Shown here one piece after another: positions 58,956-64,000 of a DNA stretch of 64,000 bases. Origin of the DNA: Segetibacter sp. Lineage in GTDB: Bacteria > Bacteroidota > Bacteroidia > Chitinophagales > Chitinophagaceae. Both the position numbers and the translations under genes were made by a program. Position 1 is the first letter of the stretch; every line of letters begins with the position of its first letter. Under the pieces are notes generated by a model. The model was not told the DNA's origin. It did not search any database and saw nothing but the letters and a program-made list of their open reading frames with translations. The stretch is taken from assembly GCA_028288485.1 (NCBI GenBank), contig JAQBNO010000148.1, positions 1 to 64,000 of the forward strand, written 5' to 3'.

Positions 58956-61900
58956 ATGTATAAGTTTCTATTTGTTAACATTTTCCTGTTAGTTCAATTT
59001 CTTCTTTTCAAATCATCGGCCCTATCTCAACCGGCGTCTGTAAAAGAAACAAGTGAGTCGATTAAGACCTATCCCTTTTCTGATCCTAACCCTATCCCGG
59101 TTTTAGGGATCAATAAAAAAGTAGCTCCTTTTTATCCCTATTTTACGTTTGATGGTTACACCGATCGAAGCGTAAAGCAGGATTGGAAGATCGTGAAGTT
59201 GGAAAACCCTTATATCACGGTGTCGGTGTTGCCGGAAGTGGGTGGTAAAGTAATGGGAGCCATTGAAAAAGCAACGAATAATGAGTTTGTTTATCTCAAT
59301 CATGTAATGAAATTTCGCGCCATTGGCATTCGTGGTCCCTGGACAAGTGGTGGCATTGAACACAATTTCGGACTTGATCTTGGACATGCGCCGTGGGCAG
59401 CTGCGGCTGTGGACTATGTGATAAAGAATAATGCAGACGGGAGCGTAAGCTGCATCGTAGGCGGCCTCGACCTTGCTTCCCGGTCGGAGTGGCGGGTGGA
59501 TATTCGCTTGCCTAAAGACAAAGCTTATTTTGAAACTAACTCGCTCTGGTTTAATCCAAGTCCTTTGCACCACTCTTATTTGTCGTGGGAAAATGCAGCC
59601 TTTAAAGCCTCTGATGATTTACAGTTTTACTTCCCCGGAACTCATCATATCGGTCACGATGGCGCCGCCGCTCCTTGGCCTATTGATAAACAAGGACGCA
59701 ACCTGGCACTGTATAAAGAAAATAATTTTGGAGACAGTAAATCTTATCATGTTGTTGGAAACTACCGCAATTGGTTTGGCGGTTATTGGCACGACAAAAA
59801 ATTTGGCTTCGGTCATTGGGCTCCTTACACCGATGCTCCCGGTAAAAAATTATGGATCTGGTCTTTATCAAGAGAAGGGGCTATATGGGAAAGCCTCTTA
59901 ACCGATAATGATGGTCAATATATAGAAGCGCAATCGGGAGCAATCCTAAACCAGGCGGCAGAACGTAGCGGTTATCATAGTCCGTTCACCCAGCTTTCCC
60001 TGCGTCCGCTGTATGCTGAAACAAAAAAAGAATATTGGTTCCCTGTAAAAAACACCGGGGGAATGGCCGATGTAAGTCCTTTCGGTACGCTTAACTTAAT
60101 GGCAGTAGGCGACAGTGTAAAAATCGCGGTTAGCCCTAACGTATATATAAATGACAGCTTAACGGTTACTTATAATGGTCAGCCGGTTTTCTCTGCTTAC
60201 CTGCAACTGCAGCCGATGCAAGTGTTTGAAAAAGCTATTGCACGGCGTGGATTAGACATGAAGGCAGTAAGGGTAAGTTTAGGAAACGACAAGTTGCTGT
60301 TTGCAGAAAAGGAAAACGAGATAAAAAGACCATTTGCGGCTTCATCTACAGACACAGCTTACAGTTCTGCCCAACGCTTTTTCAGGATGGCTGAAGAACA
60401 AAACTCAATGCGGAATTATAAGCTTGCGTTGAATTATTACCAGCAATGTCTTTCGGTAGAGCCGGGGCACTACGAGGCTTTAAGCCGTGTGGCCGAACAC
60501 TATTACAGAAGCGGGGAATATGACGAGGGAATAAAACATGTACGCAAGGTACTGGAGCACGATACGTACGATGGCACTGCCAATTTCGTTTATGGTAATT
60601 TATTGCTCAAGCAAGGAAAGTTGAATGAAGCAGAAGAAGCTTTAAGCATAGCAGCCCGTACAATGGAGTATCGTTCGGCCGCCTATGTATATATCGCAGG
60701 AATTCAATTGCAAAAAAACAATTTTGAGCAGGCTATTGATTATTCAAAACGATCGCTGGAGTACAATAAAAACAACTTATTAGCTTACCAGTTTTTAGCA
60801 ACTGCATACCGAAAGGAGAAAGATGTAAAACACGCCGACAGCGTTTTGCAGGTGTTATTAGATGTCGATCCGTTAAGTCATTACGCCCGTTTTGAGCAAT
60901 ATCTTTTAAATCCTTCAGCGGCTTCGCTTACCGGTTTTAAATCTGCTGTCAGAAATGAACTTCCACACGAAACTTATCTTGAACTTGCGCTTACATACGC
61001 TAATCAGGGGCTGAATGACGAGGCGATAAAAGTGCTGGAGCAGGCGCCTTCTTATCCTACCGTTTATTATTGGATGGCCTATCTTAAAAGGAACACTTCC
61101 CCCGGCGAAAGTCTTGCCTTTTTAAGAAAAGCGGAAGCTTTATCACCGGCGTTTGTTTTTCCGTATCGGTTAGAAACTATCCCTGTACTTACCTGGGCGA
61201 AGCAGCAATTGCCTTCCTGGAAGGTGACCTACTATTTAGGTTTGGTTCATTGGAACAATTTACACCCCGATAAAGCAAAATCGTTGTTTGAAGAATGCGG
61301 CGACGCACCTGATTTTGCTCCTTTTTACCTCGCAAGAGGCGCACTGTTTCAGGGAGATAGTACCAAAAATGCGTCTGTGGCTCAAAACTTCGAACGCGCT
61401 GTACAACTGCAGCCGGGCGAATGGCGCACCTGGCATTATCGCAGCGAGTACCTGTTTGATAATGGTTTATTCGAACAAGGTTTCATTAATTGCAGCCAGG
61501 CATACAAAAGATTTAAAGAAAACCCGGTGGTTTCTATGGATTACGCAAAAGCGCTTTTGAACACCGGCAGGTTAAATGAATGCCTGAATGTATTAAACAA
61601 AACTTTGGTTCTTCCGCAGGAAGGTGCGCAGGAAGGTCACGAAATTTATGAGTTAGCCAACCTTTCGCTCGCTTTAAAAATGGTAGAACAAAAGAAATAC
61701 GGGCAGGCAATTAAGTATTTAAATGATGCAAAAAAATGGCCTGAAAATTTGGGTTCAGGAAGTCCTTATAACCCGGATAATCGTTTGCCCGATTTTATTG
61801 CTGCTTATTGCAACAAGAAACTGGGCAATCAGAACGAAGCCGCCGGCTATTATGAAAAGATAGCGGATTATTCTCTCGATAGCGAGAATTGGATGGGTGG

Positions 61901-62189
61901 CAGAAATCCCATTAATAATTATATTTCGGTGCTGGTACTTAATCAAAAAGGAATGCAGCAGGAGTTAAAACAGTTGATGACAGGATGGAAAGCAGAGCAG
62001 GATTCAATACGAAACTGGAACATTACGCAGGGGAATGCGGGGTCTAAATTCGATTGGGTATTTGCAAAATACAACCACGAGACAGAGAGAGCAGAGAAAC
62101 TTCAGAAAGAACTGGCTTCACCGGCAATGGTAAACCGGTTTAAATTATTGATAAAGGCATTGCAGATCAGCACTGCATATAAGAGATAA
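58956..62189 (+). CDS. Secreted DUF5107-TPR protein
   Basis: This 1077-residue protein has a signal peptide (MYKFLFVNIFLLVQFLLF), a DUF5107 beta-sandwich region (about 35-380, with VSVLPEVGGKVMGAIEKA and FVYLNHVMKFRAIGIRGPW) and a long array of tetratricopeptide repeats (about 470-1060, for example NYKLALNYYQQCLSVEPGHY and YDEGIKHVRKVLEHDTYDGT). DUF5107 resembles aldose-epimerase/GH-type carbohydrate-binding sandwiches, and these fusions are common in Bacteroidota glycan loci, but no reaction is established to my knowledge. The true start is the ATG at 58956; an overlapping ATG at 58952 gives only a three-residue peptide. It probably acts in the periplasm. Confidence 0.85.
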   Translation: MYKFLFVNIFLLVQFLLFKSSALSQPASVKETSESIKTYPFSDPNPIPVLGINKKVAPFYPYFTFDGYTDRSVKQDWKIVKLENPYITVSVLPEVGGKVMGAIEKATNNEFVYLNHVMKFRAIGIRGPWTSGGIEHNFGLDLGHAPWAAAAVDYVIKNNADGSVSCIVGGLDLASRSEWRVDIRLPKDKAYFETNSLWFNPSPLHHSYLSWENAAFKASDDLQFYFPGTHHIGHDGAAAPWPIDKQGRNLALYKENNFGDSKSYHVVGNYRNWFGGYWHDKKFGFGHWAPYTDAPGKKLWIWSLSREGAIWESLLTDNDGQYIEAQSGAILNQAAERSGYHSPFTQLSLRPLYAETKKEYWFPVKNTGGMADVSPFGTLNLMAVGDSVKIAVSPNVYINDSLTVTYNGQPVFSAYLQLQPMQVFEKAIARRGLDMKAVRVSLGNDKLLFAEKENEIKRPFAASSTDTAYSSAQRFFRMAEEQNSMRNYKLALNYYQQCLSVEPGHYEALSRVAEHYYRSGEYDEGIKHVRKVLEHDTYDGTANFVYGNLLLKQGKLNEAEEALSIAARTMEYRSAAYVYIAGIQLQKNNFEQAIDYSKRSLEYNKNNLLAYQFLATAYRKEKDVKHADSVLQVLLDVDPLSHYARFEQYLLNPSAASLTGFKSAVRNELPHETYLELALTYANQGLNDEAIKVLEQAPSYPTVYYWMAYLKRNTSPGESLAFLRKAEALSPAFVFPYRLETIPVLTWAKQQLPSWKVTYYLGLVHWNNLHPDKAKSLFEECGDAPDFAPFYLARGALFQGDSTKNASVAQNFERAVQLQPGEWRTWHYRSEYLFDNGLFEQGFINCSQAYKRFKENPVVSMDYAKALLNTGRLNECLNVLNKTLVLPQEGAQEGHEIYELANLSLALKMVEQKKYGQAIKYLNDAKKWPENLGSGSPYNPDNRLPDFIAAYCNKKLGNQNEAAGYYEKIADYSLDSENWMGGRNPINNYISVLVLNQKGMQQELKQLMTGWKAEQDSIRNWNITQGNAGSKFDWVFAKYNHETERAEKLQKELASPAMVNRFKLLIKALQISTAYKR

Positions 62190-62336
62190 TTCTGCAGTGC
62201 CGGGTCTTAAAATGCCATGTCATTATTTTTTTTAACCGGCGATAGAACGATGATGACGCTTTACTACTAATGAACTCGTTTTTACTGTTTTGATTTTTTA
62301 TGTTTTTTAGATGCCGGCTTTTTGTACTATAAGAAT

Positions 62337-62360
62337 CATCGTTGCTACGCTCAGTTCAAC
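62337..62360 (-). repeat. Dispersed repeat, GCGTAGC subtype
   Basis: Plus strand reads CATCGTTGCT then ACGCTCAGTTCAAC, the reverse complement of the type seen at 8681. Confidence 0.65.
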
Positions 62361-62398
62361 TTTTAATTCTTTGATAGAACGTAGCGTAGCAGTTTTTT
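62343..62398 (+). terminator. Long-loop hairpin with T-run after DUF5107 gene
   Basis: TGCTACGCT (62343-62351) pairs perfectly with AGCGTAGCA (62383-62391), followed by GTTTTTTTA. The loop is 31 nt, long for an intrinsic terminator, and the left arm is part of a dispersed repeat. It lies about 150 bp after the DUF5107 stop. Confidence 0.45.
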
Positions 62399-62418
62399 TA
62401 CCCTGAACTTGCCAACGC

Positions 62419-62440
62419 TACCCCGAGCGAAGCCGAAGGG
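62419..62440. repeat. CCCC...CGAAGGG element
   Basis: CCCCGAGCGAAGCCGAAGGG, related to the pair at 52978 and 53022. Confidence 0.6.
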
Positions 62441-62516
62441 TCGCAATCCTTTCGTCTGCATTGCCAGTGGCAACAAAAGAATAGAGTTGGTGCCTGTTCT
62501 TATGGTTTGATGTTAT

Positions 62517-62673
62517 AATATTCGCTTCTGACAATAGTTATTGCATAAGGGACATCAGCCGGTTGGGTGCCAGGCCAAGGCGAAGGCATTCTGAAACCAG
62601 CGACGCGGTTTCAGAAACAAGCGGATGGAGTGCCGCTACAATAAGAAACCTCGCGACTTGAGCTATAAATGAT
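62517..62673 (+). repeat. Structured 150-nt intergenic repeat, copy 3
   Basis: Begins AATATTCGCTTCTGACA and contains GTTATTGCATAAGGGACATC, as at 23766. The central stem differs in sequence but still pairs: CTGAAACC with GGTTTCAG around AGCGACGC here, AGAAA with TTTCT in copy 2. Kept pairing with changed bases suggests an RNA or DNA structure under selection. Confidence 0.7.
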
Positions 62674-62720
62674 CGCACTAAAAATTCATTTTGCATGGTT
62701 TGGGGCCGCCCCTGAGGTTT

Positions 62721-62740
62721 CTTGCGTAGCACACTTGTAC
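62721..62740 (-). repeat. Dispersed repeat, intermediate subtype
   Basis: Plus strand reads CTTGCGTAGCACACTTGTAC, between the GCGACGC and GCGTAGC subtypes. Confidence 0.6.
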
Positions 62741-63123
62741 GGCATTGAGGTTAGCAGCCAAACCGGCGGTAAGGTCTGGCAGTGAGACCCGCTGATACGG
62801 GAGAAAGACCCTGCCGGTGACGGACGTAGCATTTTCGAATTTTCCCGTCGCGTTTCGCAACCTTTCATTCTATTGTGATAAAACGAAAGTATAGTTATTT
62901 ACCGATTTTTTCACGGTCGGGCAGCGATAGCTGTTACCTGAACAACGGTTGGATCGCAACAAAGAAATCTATATGAATTATCTGGAGTGAAAACAAATGT
63001 ATTGTAAGGCGATTGTTTTCAAAACCTTTGTATTTTAAACATATATTTTGTAAAAGGTTGTGAAAATTGTTTTTTTTCTTTATCTTAGCTTTTTAATCGT
63101 TTCATTAATAAAGGTTAATACGA

Positions 63124-64000
63124 ATGCGCATTTTTCGCTTCTTAGCGCTGTTAATAGCTCAAGCTACCAGCCTATATTCTTATGCTTACCTGGATACTTC
63201 GCTGAAGAAATCCGTTTCGGAACGAAATGTTAGCTTTATTGACTATCCCGGTTTTCCTGGGGCCCATTCCACGTGGGGGTCTATCGGGTATAATCCCGTA
63301 AATAACAACGTTTATATCGGGGTAACGAATCATGCAGATAACGTGGGCTTTTATGAGTATGATCCAGAGCGCAAACACATGCAGTTACATGGTTTCATCA
63401 AAGACCTGGCATACCTGAGACCTTTTCAATGGCAGGGAAAAATCCACTCCAAAATTGTGGCCGGACCGCAGGGCGAAATGTATTTCTCCACCGATGGGGG
63501 CGAGTCTAGGGAAGAATACCTGATGAACCATCCGCATGGTTATGCAGGAGGCTTTTTTATGAAGTGGAACCCTAAAAGTAAGTTACTTACAAACCTGGGA
63601 ATGGGCATGCAGTATGAAAGCATCAAAGATGTAGAAGTTGACCCTGAAACGGGTCTTGTTTATGCCATCAGTTATCCCCAGGTACATTTCCTGGTGTACG
63701 ATCCCAAAAAAAACCATTTGCACGATGCGGGCAGGCTGGGTAGTGCGCATGTGCCGAGGGTGCTGTTTACCGATTGGTGGGGTAACTGTTATTACGTAGA
63801 CTGGAGACAACGCCTGGTAAAATATGAGAAATCTACCGGCAAGCTGGTATTTGCAAAACAAAGTTTGCCCGCCTTTGCTGGAACTCCCGGAGGGAAAATT
63901 GTAACAGGAATTACGGCATACGCCAAAAGTCCGGATAAAAAAGTTATCTACCTGGTTACCTACGGGGCTAAACTGGTAGCATTTTATCCACAGGAAAAAG
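63124..64000 (+). CDS. Secreted protein, beta-propeller-like, cut by window end
   Basis: The frame is open from an ATG at 63124 to the window edge (292 codons, no stop). It starts with a signal-like segment (MRIFRFLALLIAQATSLYSYA). The mature part has repeated beta-strand units of the kind seen in NHL/WD-type propellers, for example GSIGYNPVNNNVYIGVTNH, GPQGEMYFSTDGG, VDPETGLVYAISYP and KSPDKKVIYLVTYG. I do not recognise the family. It lies on the same strand as the DUF5107 gene, about 930 bp downstream, and may belong to the next functional block. Confidence 0.7.
   Translation, partial: MRIFRFLALLIAQATSLYSYAYLDTSLKKSVSERNVSFIDYPGFPGAHSTWGSIGYNPVNNNVYIGVTNHADNVGFYEYDPERKHMQLHGFIKDLAYLRPFQWQGKIHSKIVAGPQGEMYFSTDGGESREEYLMNHPHGYAGGFFMKWNPKSKLLTNLGMGMQYESIKDVEVDPETGLVYAISYPQVHFLVYDPKKNHLHDAGRLGSAHVPRVLFTDWWGNCYYVDWRQRLVKYEKSTGKLVFAKQSLPAFAGTPGGKIVTGITAYAKSPDKKVIYLVTYGAKLVAFYPQEK

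Larger units (their letters stand above)
62190..63123. other. Repeat-rich intergenic region
   Basis: About 930 bp with a terminator-like hairpin and dispersed repeat (62337-62398), a CCCC...CGAAGGG element (62420), the third 150-nt structured repeat (62517) and another dispersed repeat (62721). Overlapping 60-codon frames on the minus strand are not supported. Confidence 0.6.

Overview
The window looks like a chromosomal segment of a Bacteroidota bacterium, most likely of the Chitinophagaceae or a close relative. It has two SusC/SusD outer-membrane pairs, TANNTTTG-like promoter elements, A-rich translation starts instead of strong Shine-Dalgarno sites, many secreted enzymes (Sec, lipoprotein and Tat signals) and repeat-rich intergenic DNA. 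The family-level placement is an inference. I see no rRNA, tRNA, CRISPR array, phage genes or full insertion sequence.

Layout. (1) 0.4-17.4 kb is a glycan-utilisation locus: a DUF5703/GH95-like enzyme and a sialate-O-acetylesterase-type esterase on the minus strand, then a GH2 enzyme, SusC, SusD and a LacZ-type GH2 on the plus strand. (2) 17.6-24.4 kb is an unusual module: two solute-binding-protein-fold proteins without signal peptides enclose two tandem CaiB/BaiF CoA-transferases, followed by a Gfo/Idh/MocA oxidoreductase and a MaoC-type hydratase. (3) 24.6-43.6 kb holds a FucP-type sugar symporter, a GH106 rhamnosidase, an AraC-family regulator, a second SusC/SusD pair, a GH78 rhamnosidase, two tandem beta-propeller glycosidases and an L-arabinose/L-fucose-isomerase-like protein. 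(4) 43.6-54.6 kb is a signalling region: degenerate and intact receiver proteins, a PAS protein, a NarL-type regulator, a soluble seven-PAS NarX-type kinase and at least two decayed signalling genes. (5) 54.7-64.0 kb carries a Tat-exported oxidoreductase, a Tat-exported alpha/beta hydrolase, a thioesterase, a HAD phosphatase, a DUF5107-TPR protein and the start of a secreted protein cut by the window end.

How it fits together. Two rhamnosidase families, two beta-galactosidase-type GH2 enzymes, an acetylesterase, other glycosidases, two SusCD importers, a FucP-type symporter and a sugar isomerase point to a decorated rhamnose- and galactose-containing plant polysaccharide, with a pectic rhamnogalacturonan the simplest guess. 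Three promoters (GH2, SusC-1, SusC-2) share a two-half-site operator with exact 21-bp spacing, as AraC-type proteins use; the only complete AraC-type regulator here is divergent from SusC-2, which suggests one regulon.

The strongest candidates for undescribed biology are the cytoplasmic binding-protein/CoA-transferase module, the shared operator, and several intergenic repeat families: a roughly 24-bp element present about 18 times, a 150-nt structured element present three times, and a 182-bp MITE-like insertion with terminal inverted repeats and a 10-bp target duplication.
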